Positions 49,437 to 59,900 of a stretch of 64,000 nucleotides of DNA are shown piece after piece. How positions within the stretch are numbered: the first letter of the stretch is position 1; each line of letters begins with the position of its first letter. This DNA comes from Chthoniobacter flavus (GTDB lineage Bacteria; Verrucomicrobiota; Verrucomicrobiia; Chthoniobacterales; Chthoniobacteraceae). The stretch is from contig CAMAUX010000018.1 in the NCBI GenBank assembly GCA_945861435.1, positions 1-64,000 on the forward strand, given 5' to 3'. The notes beneath the pieces were generated by a model. The model ran no database searches and had not been told where the DNA came from. It was given only the letters and a program-made list of their open reading frames with translations. Position numbers and translations under genes: made by a program.

Positions 49437-51041
49437 TCATCGATCCGCCTTGCGCGCGCTTTCACGCTGGGGAGCCGGTATCGTGGGCGGTGCGGGGCCG
49501 GGCCAGTCCCCGAGGAGGGTTTCCTCGCGCTTCTCGATGTGCACGGGGAGTCCTTCGCGCACGAAGCGTTCCATGAGCGGTTGGGGGTCGAGGGATTCGG
49601 GCATGAGCACGCCGCGCTGCGGGATGAGCCCGCAGACAAGGTGGTCGGCCACGACGGCAGGTGGGATGCCAGTCTGCACGACCGTGAGCGAGGAGCCGTA
49701 GCGCTGGAAGGCTGCGCGGTGGCTGTCCATCGTGTAGACGAAGTACTCGACGCGCCGCCCATCCTTGATTCCGCGGACTTCGGCGCCGACGCAGGAATAA
49801 CCGTCGACCGTGGCACCGAGGGCGGCGGGTTTGGGGAGGTTGGCGCAGACGACACGCAGCGGGGCGACTTCCGCTCCGTCAACGCGCACCTTGCGCCAAG
49901 TGTCGACGTCGAGCAGTGCGAGGCTTTTGGCGATGCCCACCACCTTGTCGCTGAGGGTGTATTTGAAGACGGAATGGCGGACGCCCTTTTCGACGAAAGG
50001 GGGATGGAGGCCGAGGCTCACGCCTTCCTCGTGCGCGACCGCGTAGGCTTTCATCAATCCGAGCGGCGGCGGGAACCGGATCCATTCGACCTCGGTCTCG
50101 AGAGGTTTTCCGGATGTGAGGCGGCCGGCTTGGACGAAGTACGGGACGGCACCGAGTTCTTCGAAGAGGGTTTCGGGACTGAAGAGCACGGCGAACCGGT
50201 AACCGCGGACCTCTGCGTTGTCGGCGTCGAGGACGCGGATGCTTTCGGCGTGGTCGAGGTGATCCATGGCCCAGCGAGCGAAGACGTTGACCGCGCCCGG
50301 GTCGCAGCCCATGCAGAGGACTGCGGTGAGGTTTTTTTCGCGGAAGCGGGCGTCGAAGCGTTCGATTTCGGCTTCGTAGCTGTTCTTGGTGGGGCGGCGG
50401 ACGCCGCGTGGGGAGTAGATGTCGGCGGCGAGGTCGATGTAGTGCGAACCGGCTTGGGCGCACGCTTCCAAGAGGGAGTGGTTGGAGTGCCACGTGCAGG
50501 CGTTCAGGGTGACGGCGATCTGGTGTTCGGAGAGGAAGGCCGCGACGCGCGCGGTTTCCATGGCGTTGAGGACGGCCACTTCAAAGCGGCTGTCCGGGGT
50601 TTTTTCCTGCAACTTTCGTGCGAACGCGGGATCGATGTCCGCGAGGAATATGCGGCCGAAACCTGGGTAATCGTGCAGCTTTTGTCCGATGACGGAGCCC
50701 ACTCCACCCATTCCGATGACGAGGGCGTTCGCTTTGGAATGAGTCGACACCGGGGGGCGTGGACCGGTGTTTGCCGTGGACACCGGGGGGCCGGTGGTTG
50801 CGGTGTTGGGCGCTGCGGCCCCAGTTGGTGGAGGCGGCGCGGTTTCTGTGGTTTGGGAAGAGCTGGCGGCTCCGACGTTTGTGTCTGCGCCCGTACTCGT
50901 ACCCGTACCCGTCCTCGTACTCGCAACGACACCGGCAACGACACCGGCAACGACACCGGCACCGGCACCGGGACCGGGACTAGCGAAGGCCCCTCCCTTC
51001 GTCCGCGCCGCTTCTTCTGCGTTTGGAATTGCCTTCGCCAT
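49437..51041 (-). CDS. Saccharopine dehydrogenase-family protein (carboxynorspermidine-synthase-like)
   Basis: 534 residues from ATG 51041. After a low-complexity tail of about 100 residues rich in Gly, Ala, Thr, Val and Pro (three GVVA units, TRTGTGTSTG, PPPPTG), the enzyme begins ALVIGMGGVGSVIGQKLHDYP. It then has FLADIDPAFARKLQE, LNACTWHSNHSLLEAC, YIDLAADIY and GCDPGAVNVFARWAMD. These are typical of the family that includes saccharopine reductase and carboxynorspermidine dehydrogenase/synthase (the DPG motif favours the latter). Polyamine or lysine pathway role inferred; no decarboxylase (NspC) is adjacent. The tail is encoded by simple repeats and is likely disordered; a start nearer the core cannot be excluded. 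Confidence 0.82.
   Translation of the reverse strand: MAKAIPNAEEAARTKGGAFASPGPGAGAGVVAGVVAGVVASTRTGTGTSTGADTNVGAASSSQTTETAPPPPTGAAAPNTATTGPPVSTANTGPRPPVSTHSKANALVIGMGGVGSVIGQKLHDYPGFGRIFLADIDPAFARKLQEKTPDSRFEVAVLNAMETARVAAFLSEHQIAVTLNACTWHSNHSLLEACAQAGSHYIDLAADIYSPRGVRRPTKNSYEAEIERFDARFREKNLTAVLCMGCDPGAVNVFARWAMDHLDHAESIRVLDADNAEVRGYRFAVLFSPETLFEELGAVPYFVQAGRLTSGKPLETEVEWIRFPPPLGLMKAYAVAHEEGVSLGLHPPFVEKGVRHSVFKYTLSDKVVGIAKSLALLDVDTWRKVRVDGAEVAPLRVVCANLPKPAALGATVDGYSCVGAEVRGIKDGRRVEYFVYTMDSHRAAFQRYGSSLTVVQTGIPPAVVADHLVCGLIPQRGVLMPESLDPQPLMERFVREGLPVHIEKREETLLGDWPGPAPPTIPAPQRESARKADR
50925..50960. repeat. 12-bp tandem repeat in the coding tail
   Basis: Three exact copies of AACGACACCGGC, preceded by a 6-bp-periodic CGTACC/CGTACT tract (about 50893-50922) and followed by ACCGGCACCGGGACCGGG. 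In the minus-strand gene they encode GVVA units and the TGTG-type stretch, so copy-number change stays in frame. Confidence 0.9.
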
Positions 51042-51231
51042 GCCGCCCCTCTCTCTGGCCCGCCGTTTGCACAACATCGCCCGAGATGGGCTTCTTGGCA
51101 AATGGCGGATCTCGAGACGTGGCGGCTACTCAGATCGTGAGGTTGGGAGCAAGCGACATGGACCCCCATGAACCATCGGGATCGCCCAGGCTCCGCAGAA
51201 GGCGGGCGGGCGGGTGGAGCGGGCCTGCGGC

Positions 51232-51876
51232 CTAGAGTTCGGTGATGGTGATGTTCCTGAACCAGCAGGGGTCGCCGTGCTCGGTGAGCATCAGCTTGCC
51301 GTGGCCCGGGGCGAAGTCCTGCTTGCTGCGGAACTTGCTCTTGGCGACGGCTTCCTTCCAAGCGGGGGTGTTGGTGTCGATGGAGGAACAGGCCTTGCCG
51401 TTGAGGAAGTGCTCGATGCGGCCGTCTTTGACGACGACGCGGCTGTGGTTCCATTCGCCGATGGGCTTGATCGCCTTGTCCTTGGTGGAGTCGACAAGGT
51501 CGTAGATGGAGCCGGTGTTGTGGCTGCCGCCGCGCAGGCCGTCCGGGTGCTTGTTGTCGTCGATCATCTGGTACTCGATGCCAAGCCATTCGCCGCGGCC
51601 TTTGCCGTCGGAGATTTTCGTCACCCAGTACTTGATCCCGTTGTTGCCGCCTTCAGAGAGTTTCCAGTCCCACTCGAGTTCGAAGCTTTTGTATTCGTTT
51701 TTGGAAAGCAGCATCCCCGCGCCCTTGCCGGTGAGGGCGATGACGCCGTTTTCGGTGGACCAACCCGCGGGGGGCTTGCCGCCGTTGGGATCGGTGAAGT
51801 CTTCGAGGGTGAGCGTGACTTTTTCGGCAGCGCAGAGGGAACCGGCGGCGAGGAGGGCGATGAGGAGGGATTTCAT
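51232..51876 (-). CDS. Secreted DUF1080 (3-keto-disaccharide hydrolase-like) protein
   Basis: 214 residues from ATG 51876 with signal peptide MKSLLIALLAAGSLCAAE. The mature jelly-roll resembles the DUF1080/LamG-type family abundant in Verrucomicrobia and Planctomycetes: GWSTENGVIALTGKG, LEWDWKLSEGGNNGIKYWV, GIEYQMIDDNKHPDG, GSIYDLVDSTKDKAIKPIGEWNHSRVVV and ending HGDPCWFRNITITEL. Some family members act on 3-keto-glycosides; substrate here is unknown. It starts 135 bases from the YajQ stop on the same strand. Confidence 0.9.
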   Translation of the reverse strand: MKSLLIALLAAGSLCAAEKVTLTLEDFTDPNGGKPPAGWSTENGVIALTGKGAGMLLSKNEYKSFELEWDWKLSEGGNNGIKYWVTKISDGKGRGEWLGIEYQMIDDNKHPDGLRGGSHNTGSIYDLVDSTKDKAIKPIGEWNHSRVVVKDGRIEHFLNGKACSSIDTNTPAWKEAVAKSKFRSKQDFAPGHGKLMLTEHGDPCWFRNITITEL

Positions 51877-52011
51877 GGGGAGGGTTTTGCGATAGAGGGG
51901 CGGGTGGGGGATAGTCAAAAGGCGGGTGGGGGGCGGGGGCGGACTGCAGGGATGGCGTGGAGTCGGGCGCGCGAGTGCTGGGGAGTGGCCGTGGGGGCGC
52001 CTGTGGGCTGG

Positions 52012-52503
52012 TTAGTCGCGGAAGTTTTTGTAGGCGAGGCAGACTTCAAAGTCCTTGCCACGGGTGAATGCGATGACTTCCTGGAGGTCGTCCTTTTTTT
52101 TGCCTGTGACGCGGATCTGCCGTTCTTGGAGAGCGCACTGGACCTTGAATCCGGCGTCTTTGATGGCCCGGGTGATTTCCTTGGCCTTTTCGCCCTCGAG
52201 CCCCTGCTGGATTTTGAATTCCTGGGTGGCGTGGCCGAGGGGGGAGATGACGGGGTCCTTGCGTTCGACGTTGCGGAGGTCGATGTCGCGCTTGGCGAGT
52301 TTGCCGACGAGGATTTCGTTGAGGCTCTTGAGGCGGGAATCGTCCTCGGCAGAGAGTTTGATGACGTTTTCCTTGAGGTTGAGCTCGATGGATGCGGTGG
52401 AGCCTTTGAAGTCGAACCGGGTGGCCAGTTCCTTGCGGGCTTGGTTGACGGCGTTGTCGAGTTCCTGACGGTCAACTTCCGAGACGATGTCGAAGGAGGG
52501 CAT
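52012..52503 (-). CDS. yajQ: YajQ/DUF520 family nucleotide-binding protein
   Basis: 163 residues from ATG 52503 (MPSFDIVSEVDRQELDNAV), the standard length and N-terminus of YajQ. Other landmarks are TRFDFKGS, IKLSAEDDSRLKSLNEILVGKL and VQCALQERQIRVTGKKKDDLQ. Proteins of this family bind nucleic acid or c-di-GMP in the species studied; the role here is not known. An apparent longer frame upstream is unlikely, since the conserved start is clear. It is divergent from the exonuclease III gene. Confidence 0.94.
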   Translation of the reverse strand: MPSFDIVSEVDRQELDNAVNQARKELATRFDFKGSTASIELNLKENVIKLSAEDDSRLKSLNEILVGKLAKRDIDLRNVERKDPVISPLGHATQEFKIQQGLEGEKAKEITRAIKDAGFKVQCALQERQIRVTGKKKDDLQEVIAFTRGKDFEVCLAYKNFRD

Positions 52504-52683
52504 GGGAGGAGGTGGGTGAGTGGGACGGGGGAATATAGACGGTGGGTTTCGTGAGTCGGAAGGCTGGATTTCTGGGGGGCGGTCAAGGGGTTGACCTGTG
52601 TCCATTGGATCCGCGCCCATCCGTGGCGGATATCGTGTGCTATTTAGGTGCGCGCTCGGGGTGTCATTAGATAGGGTGGAGAG

Positions 52684-53436
52684 ATGAAGCTGGTTTCATG
52701 GAATGTGAACGGGATTCGTGCGGGGTTGCGGAAGAATTTCCTGCCCTTTCTGGCGGAGGAATCTCCGGATGTTCTCTGTGTGCAGGAGAGCAAGGCGCTG
52801 CCGGACGAGGTGGGGCCGCAATGGCCGGCGGAGTACAAGGCGTTCTGGAATCCCGCGGAGCGCAAGGGCTACTCGGGAACCATGCTGCTCACGCGTGTGG
52901 AACCGTTGCAGGTGCAGAATGGGATCGGCGTGCCGGAACACGACACGGAGGGGCGTGTGCAGACGGCGGAGTTCGCAGACTTCTTTCTTGTGAACGTGTA
53001 TGTGCCGAACACGAAGCGCGATTTGAGCAGGCTCGGGTACCGGCAGGAGTGGGACCGTGCGCTGCTGGTTTACTTAAAAGCGCTGGAAACCCGCAAGCCG
53101 GTGCTGTGGTGCGGGGACTTCAATGTGGCGCACACGGAACTCGATCTCGCGCGGCCCAAGCAGAACACGCGCACCCATGGGTTCACGGCGGAGGAACGCG
53201 CGGGTTTCGATGCGTTTGTGGGCGCCGGGTTCATCGACACGTTCCGCGAGTTTGAAAAAGAGGGCGGGCATTACACTTGGTGGAGCCAGATGGGCGGCGC
53301 GCGCGGCCGGAACATCGGGTGGCGGATTGATTATTTCCTGATGTCGGCGGCGCTGCGCGGTCGCTTGAAGGCGGCGTACATCCGGCCCGGGGTGATGGGG
53401 TCGGATCATTGTCCGGTGGGCGTGGAACTGGTTTGA
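52684..53436 (+). CDS. xthA: Exonuclease III
   Basis: AP endonuclease and 3'-5' exonuclease acting in base-excision repair. The 250-residue protein has WNVNGIRAG with metal-binding Asn, VLCVQESKA with catalytic Glu, NVYVPN, WCGDFNVAHTELDLARP with catalytic Asp and Asn, YTWWSQM...GWRIDYFLMS and terminal GSDHCPVGVEL with catalytic Asp-His. Start is ATG 52684, with a GGAGAG just upstream as possible ribosome binding site. Confidence 0.95.
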   Translation: MKLVSWNVNGIRAGLRKNFLPFLAEESPDVLCVQESKALPDEVGPQWPAEYKAFWNPAERKGYSGTMLLTRVEPLQVQNGIGVPEHDTEGRVQTAEFADFFLVNVYVPNTKRDLSRLGYRQEWDRALLVYLKALETRKPVLWCGDFNVAHTELDLARPKQNTRTHGFTAEERAGFDAFVGAGFIDTFREFEKEGGHYTWWSQMGGARGRNIGWRIDYFLMSAALRGRLKAAYIRPGVMGSDHCPVGVELV

Positions 53437-53454
53437 GGCGCGGGTGGCGCGGGT

Positions 53455-53523
53455 GGACGACATGGACGACATGGACCGTGCCCTATCCGGCGCTCTCGAT
53501 CGTCCATGTCGTCCATGTCGTCC
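53455..53523. repeat. Perfect 22-bp inverted repeat of GTCCATGTC units
   Basis: The left arm GGACGACATGGACGACATGGAC (53455-53476; 12-bp GACGACATGGAC period) is the exact reverse complement of 53502-53523, with a 25-base loop. It lies 19 bases after the xthA stop. The stem is very stable but not followed by a T run, so a Rho-independent terminator is doubtful; a dispersed palindromic element is more likely. Confidence 0.85.
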
Positions 53524-53540
53524 ATGACACAGCCCTGGGC

Positions 53541-53935
53541 TATTTTTGGGGAGCAGCCTGTGTGGGTTTGCTCTGCTTGTGAGTGAAATCGGCGCGTTCA
53601 TTGCGACGGTTTGCCGGTCTTCATTAGCTACTCGTTGGCAGGGGGATGAATGTTGATGCCACCGCGCTTTCCTTGCCGATAGGTAATTTATCTAATTGCT
53701 TTAATTGGCGGTGGTTTTCACGCATGTTAAAACATGTCCGCCGGATCCCGTGGGGAAAGCTGCATTCCGGTGAATTCCACCAGAGGGCAGAAGACCTCCC
53801 GCAAAGTCCGTTTCGGATCCACCCCCCCCTCATGTTCCCCTCCACGCAGACCGCTGGGTTCAAGGCGTAGCGCTGTCCGAAACACCTCGGTAAGAGCACA
53901 CCGCCCAGAGTTCCTCTCCTGACGTTCCCCCCCCG
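53541..53935. promoter_or_regulatory. Upstream region of the giant adhesin-like gene
   Basis: Roughly 395 bases without a gene. An AT-rich part (about 53680-53740: GGTAATTTATCTAATTGCTTTAATTGG) is the likeliest promoter location. CATGTT-AA-AACATG at about 53722-53735 is a perfect short palindrome that could be an operator. The bases just before the ATG are C-rich (ACGTTCCCCCCCCG) with no clear Shine-Dalgarno. Confidence 0.35.
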
Positions 53936-56900
53936 ATGAAGCCCCCCCGCCTTCCTCGTCTCTCCCATAGTTCCGGCCTGCTGCGCGCGCCGTTGAAGGT
54001 GCCGCGCACTGATGCGTCGGCTTTGGTGAATGGCCGCAGAGGCCCGCGTCCGCTTGCGCGTTCGCTCTCCGGGTTCGCCACGACGGCCGCGATCTGTGCG
54101 GCGCTCTTCGCGGGTGTGGGATCCGGCAAAGCCGCAACACTCTACTGGGACACGGACGGCAGCACGACCGGCAACAGTTCCTCAACGGGGCTCGGACTCG
54201 GCGGCACGGGCACATGGGATACCTCCACCTCGAATTGGTGGAGCGGCAGCGCGCTGGGCGCATGGAACAACAACGACACCGCGTTCTTCTGGGGCACGGC
54301 GGGTACGGTGACCCTCGGCACGGGAATCACGGTGGGCGGGCTGCAGTTCAACACCAACGGTTACACGGTCACGGGCGCGAACACCCTCACGCTCGCTGGC
54401 GCAACGCCGGGTGTCACTCTGGGCTCCGGCGTTTCGCTGGCCGCCGTGAATGCGTTGCTGGCGGGCTCGGCGGGGATGGCATTCAATGGCGGTTCCAGTG
54501 CGGGCACGCTCTTTCTCAACGGAGCGAATGCGAACACTTACACCGGCAGCGCCACTATCGACAGTGGCACTCTGCGCATGGGCAGTCTGACGGCGCTCGG
54601 GGCGAGTGGTGCGGGCAACACGACCACGGTGAACAGCGGGGGTGCGTTGCGCGTTTCCATTGGGGGCACGGTGGCCTCGGAACAGCTGAGCCTTGCGGGC
54701 ACGGGAGTGAGCAGCGGGGGGGCGCTGGTGGTGGATGCCGCGAGCACGGCGACCACTTGGTCGGGAGCCATCACCGTTGCGGCTGGCGGGGCCACGATCA
54801 ACACGGCGAGGAACGCGAGTCTCATAGGAACCGGCGGCATCACGGCATCTGGGAATCTCATCAAGGAAGGTGCTGGCACGTTCACGTTGTCCACTGCGGC
54901 CTCGAGTGGTGCGGGGACGCTGACGGTGAACTCCGGTGTTTTCTCCGTTACCAGTTCGAGCACTACGATTGGATGGAGGGGCACGGGCAATATTACGGTA
55001 AACGGCGGGGGAACCTATCGATCCACTAGCAGCGGCACCAACTCGGTGACCGATACGCTGAGCGTGACGGTAAATTCCGGAGGCGTCATCGACTGGCAGC
55101 AAACCGGTGCGGAGACTCTGGGTACGCTCAGTCTTGTCGGTGGCGGGATCAACAACACGGGGGTACTGACAACCAACGCTGCGACGGCCGGAGGTGCGAT
55201 TACCGCGACCAGTGGGATCAGTCTGGCGGGCGACGCCACCATCGGAGCGCTCAGTGGTGGCCGCGTGACGCTCCTCACGGCCATCGCGGGCGGGGGCTAT
55301 ACTCTCACCAAAGTCGGGCTTGGCGAGTTGCGCAGCACCAACGTCACGACAGCCAGCACTCCCTTTGGGAACGGCAGCATCGTCCTTCAAGAAGGCACGA
55401 TGGGCTTGGTGCCGGGGACGGCTGGTGCCTACGCGTTCACCGGTGCCAATGCGGTGGCCGGCAGCACTTTCACCTACAGTGGCGGTGGCATTCTGGGCCT
55501 CACGAAAAACACCACCAGCCTGTCTTACACTGTGGGGAATGCCACCCCTTCGGGAGCCGTTCTCGTTCGTGTCGGCAAAGGCACGCTGGTGATTGCGCCG
55601 ACTGCGCTGGCGAACCTTGGGGCAGGGGCCAATGAAAACTTCGTGGTCAACGGTCTGACCAGTAGCGCGAACGTCAACGGCATCTACAACCCCTCCATCG
55701 TTGCCCAAGTGGCCAACGTCGGCACATTCGTGCGCTACAGCGCCACGGCGGCCAATGGATTCGAGGATGCTGCCACGGCGACCAGCAGCTACACGGCCCG
55801 CTCCACGTCCTTCACGGGAGCAAACACGGAAGTCAACGACGTCACTGGTGCTTCGACCATCACCACCGCTGCAGGCTATGCGCTCCGCGTGGGTGCGGTC
55901 ACTGCGACCCTGAGCGGCACGGTGACACTCGGCAACGGCAGTGCCCAGGCCGGGCTCATCCTGAACTCGACGGCCACCGCTTCCACCATCACCGGTGGGG
56001 TGCTGGACTTTGGCGGGGCGGAAGGTGTCATCTTCGCGGCAACCTCCGGCGCCGGCAATGGCACCATCGCCAGCCAGATCAATGGCTCGGCGGGCATCAC
56101 CAAGTTCGGCCCGGGCACTCTGGTTCTCAGCAGCACGGCCAATGCCTTCACCGGCGGTGTCAACATCAACCAAGGCACCCTCAGCGTCGGTGCGGATACC
56201 AATCTGGGTAATGCGGCCAACGGCATCACCTTCAATGGCGCGGCGAACCTGACCCTCTCCGCCAGCGGCACCTTTGCCCGTGGCATTACGCTGAACAACA
56301 ACGCCCCGGCCACCATTACGATCAGCACCACCAGCGGCACCAACACCATCAGCGGCGCGGTGACTGGTTCCGGCGGCCTTTCGCTGACTCCAACCACGAC
56401 GCTTGCCACGCTCACGCTATCCAGTGCATCAAACAACTTCACCGGCACGCTGCGGACCAATACCGGCACGGTTGCCGGAACGATCGTCGTCAACAGTCTC
56501 GCGGATAGCAGCAATCCGATCCAACTCGGCGGCACCACCACGGGCGCAGGGATTTTCCAGTATGGCACGGGTGCCAGCGCCCCCTTGAGCCTGCCGACCC
56601 GCCCGATCGAATTGATGGGAACCACGGGGACTTATTCGATCTATAACGCGAACACCACCCAGACCGTCACCCTTGGCGGGAGTCTCATCGTCACCGGTCT
56701 CGGGGCGAAAACTCTCCAACTGACCGCCGACGGGTCGATTACCAACACCTTCGGCGGAGCGATCACCGACGGCGCTTTGAGCACCGCCAGTCCGATTTCT
56801 CTCACTAAAGCAAGCACTGGCAACTGGACGCTCAGCAATGCGAACAGCAATTTCACCGGAACCATTTCCTCCTCTGGCACTACCACATCCGCCGGGACGC

Positions 56901-59900
56901 TGAGTTTTGCATCCGCCGGGGGAGCAAACGGCGTGACGGTCACGCAGACCACGTCGACGTTCAACCTCGCCTACATCGGTTCAGCAAACCAGACGTTAAG
57001 CGGTGCCTTGTCGCTCGCTGCCATGACGACCGGCACTTTCACCCTCGATGGCTCCGGGGCCGGCACTTTGAGTCTGACAAATACTGGAACGACTGGTGTG
57101 GCAGGTTCGGGTAACAAGAACTTGGTTCTCACCGGCACCAACACGGGCGACAACACTTTCGCTCCGCTCTACGTCAACAACACGGGCGGGGCGGCCACGT
57201 TGACCAAATCAGGAGCGGGCAAGTGGATTCTCGGCGGAGCCAATACGTACACCGGGGCCACCACGATCAGCGCCGGCACCTTGCAGTTCGGCAATGCCTT
57301 GGCGGTGCAGAGCAGCGCGGTGGCGATGACGCCCAACAACGGCCTCGCTTTCTCCTCCGGCATCACCAGCTTCACCCTCGGCAACCTCAGCGGCGCCGGC
57401 AACCTCGCGCTGACTGATGCCGCCTCCGCGCCGGTCACGCTGAACATCGGCGGGAACAATGCTGCCACTTCCACCTTCTCGGGGAACTTCAGCGGTGCGG
57501 GCAGCATCACGAAGACCGGCACGGGTGTGCTCACCTTGAGCGGCACGGGCAGCAGCAACAGCGGCGCGGTCACGGCGAATGGCGGAACCTTGAGCGTGCA
57601 TCCGAGTGCGATTTCTTCGGCCACCGGCAGCATCACGGTCGGATCGACCACCTCGGGCATCCTGGATCTTTATGTCGACGCGGCTGCGGCCACGACGAAT
57701 TTGGTGGCCAACACCAACCTCGTCCTCGGCGGTGCGTCCACCTCTGGCTCCTTGGGCTTCCAACTCGGGACCGCCGGCAGTCCGGGCACGTCGGACAGGC
57801 TCGTCCTCTCGGGCACCGGCACGCTGACGGTCGCTGCGGGCGGCGGTCTGATCAATGCCCAGGCGCTCGCGGGCTTTGGCGTGGGCACCTACTCGCTGAT
57901 CACCGGACCGAATGCGGCCATTTACACGGGGACTTTGGGCACCGGCGTGCTGCCTGCAGGCTTTGGTTACACCATCGACACGGCCACCACGGGCACGGTC
58001 AGCCTTGTCGTCGCCGCCGCCCCAGCCGCGATGTGGTGGAAGGGGGACCTCGGTGGCAGTTGGAACACCGTCAACTCCGGCGGCGCGTCCACGAACTGGG
58101 ACACCACCAGTTCCGATGGAACCGATGCCGCTGCGACTCCCGGCACCGGTACCACCGTGAACTTCAGCGCCACTGGCACGGGCAATTTCACCAACACCCT
58201 GGATGCCGCCTTCTCCATTGCCGGCCTGAACGTCACCAACAACGTCGCCTCCGCCGTTACGATCAACCCCGGCACCGGCGGCACGCTCCAGATCGGCGCG
58301 GGTGGGGTCACTGTGCAGACCGCCGCTCCGGGCTTGACCATTAGCGCTCCCGTGACGTTGGGAGCGGGGCAGCAATGGACGCTCGGCCAGAGCGGAGTGG
58401 CGCTCACCGTGGGGGCGGTGACCAACGACGCTCACACCGTCACCGTCACCGGACCGGGGAACCTGGCGCAGACGGGCGTTTGGGGGAGCGGGGCGGGCGG
58501 CATCACGTTTGATTCCAGCTTCAGCGGCACGGCCATCCTGAACCAGACGAACACCTTCACCGGACCGGTGACCATCAACGGGGGTTCCGTTACCGCTTCC
58601 GTCGCGGGCGCTCTGGGCTTGGGTACGGGCACCGCCACGGTGGGGACGGGTGGTGTGTTAAACCTGACTGGGGGAGCCGTCAGTTACACTGGTTTGAACA
58701 CGGTGTCGGGAGCGGGTACGATCAATGTGACCCTTGGCACGGGGGCCACTGCTACCAGTCTCGGCGGCGCCTATTCTGGCTTTACCGGCATCTTGAATAT
58801 CGGCATCGGTGCGGCGGCGGGTGCCGGCAAAGCGGTGATCAATGGGGCCGACAGTGCGTTTGCCACTGTGAATGTGCTGAGTCATGGGACTTTGTATATC
58901 CAAGGTGCCGTGACCAAGAATGCAGCCCTCTACTTGAATGGTGGCGACACGGGAGAGGCACTCGGACAACTCCGGATGGAAACCGGTGGCAATTGGGCTG
59001 GTTCTGTCACTCTTGCCGGAAATGTCACGGGATCTGGCGATGGATTTGTCGGAGCCAACACGAGCCAAACCGGCACCATCAGCGGCGTCATTGGTGAGAG
59101 TGGCGGGGCCCGGACACTCAGCAAAATTGGCGCGGGAACTATTACTCTTACCAATACCAACACTTATTCCGGCGGCACGACCATTGCTGGCATCCTGCAG
59201 ATTGGCAATGCTGGCACCACGGGCACCTTGGGCATGGGGGCCGTGGCCAATGCCGGCACGCTGGTATTGAGCCGCACCAACACCTACACCCTCGACACCA
59301 CAAACCTTGTGACCGGTGCGGGTGCCGTCACCTTGGCGAGCACAGGCGCGGTTGCCGCGGCTGTGGACAATCAGTTCAACACCACTGGTGCCTTGAACTT
59401 CGGCGGGGCGGCCTTGGCCACTGTGGCGTCCTCGCTGGACCTGACCAACGGGGGCGCGACGTTCGGGTCGCTGCTGGTCCGGACGACCTCGGCAAGCGCT
59501 GGTGGTGTGCTGAACACGATCACCATCGGAGCCGGAAAGACGCTGACGATCAACGGCGCGGTGACCATCGGTGGCGGCACCACCGCGACCAACTACACCG
59601 ATCTTGCGGTCAGCGGGGCTGGAACCCTCTCCATTGGGACTCTGGGTGCGCCCACCAACGCAAACGTCCAGTTGGGAGTGAACGCTGCCACAAACATCAG
59701 CAACAATGCCTCGCTCGACGTGTCGGGATTGGCGAATTTTTCCGCATACCTCGGCACCGGATCCTTCAACGTGGGTGAGGTGGCAAACTCTGGTGGCAAC
59801 GGGACTGGGACCACCGGATCCGTGCTGAGGCTCGCGCCCAACAGCACAATCGTCGCCAGCACGATTTCGTCCGACAGTGCCGACAACACCGTCACCCAGG

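Noticed and set aside
49539-51140. Plus-strand open frame of 533 codons opposite the saccharopine-dehydrogenase-like gene
   Set aside because: Composition shadow; the minus frame has clear Rossmann and family motifs.
53455-53523. Rho-independent terminator for xthA
   Set aside because: Very strong stem but no following T run and arms made of a tandem unit; annotated as a repeat instead.
54182-56173. Long minus-strand open frame (663 codons) opposite the giant gene
   Set aside because: The plus frame is continuous and protein-like with signal region and repeats; the opposite frame is an Arg/Gly/Ala-rich composition shadow.
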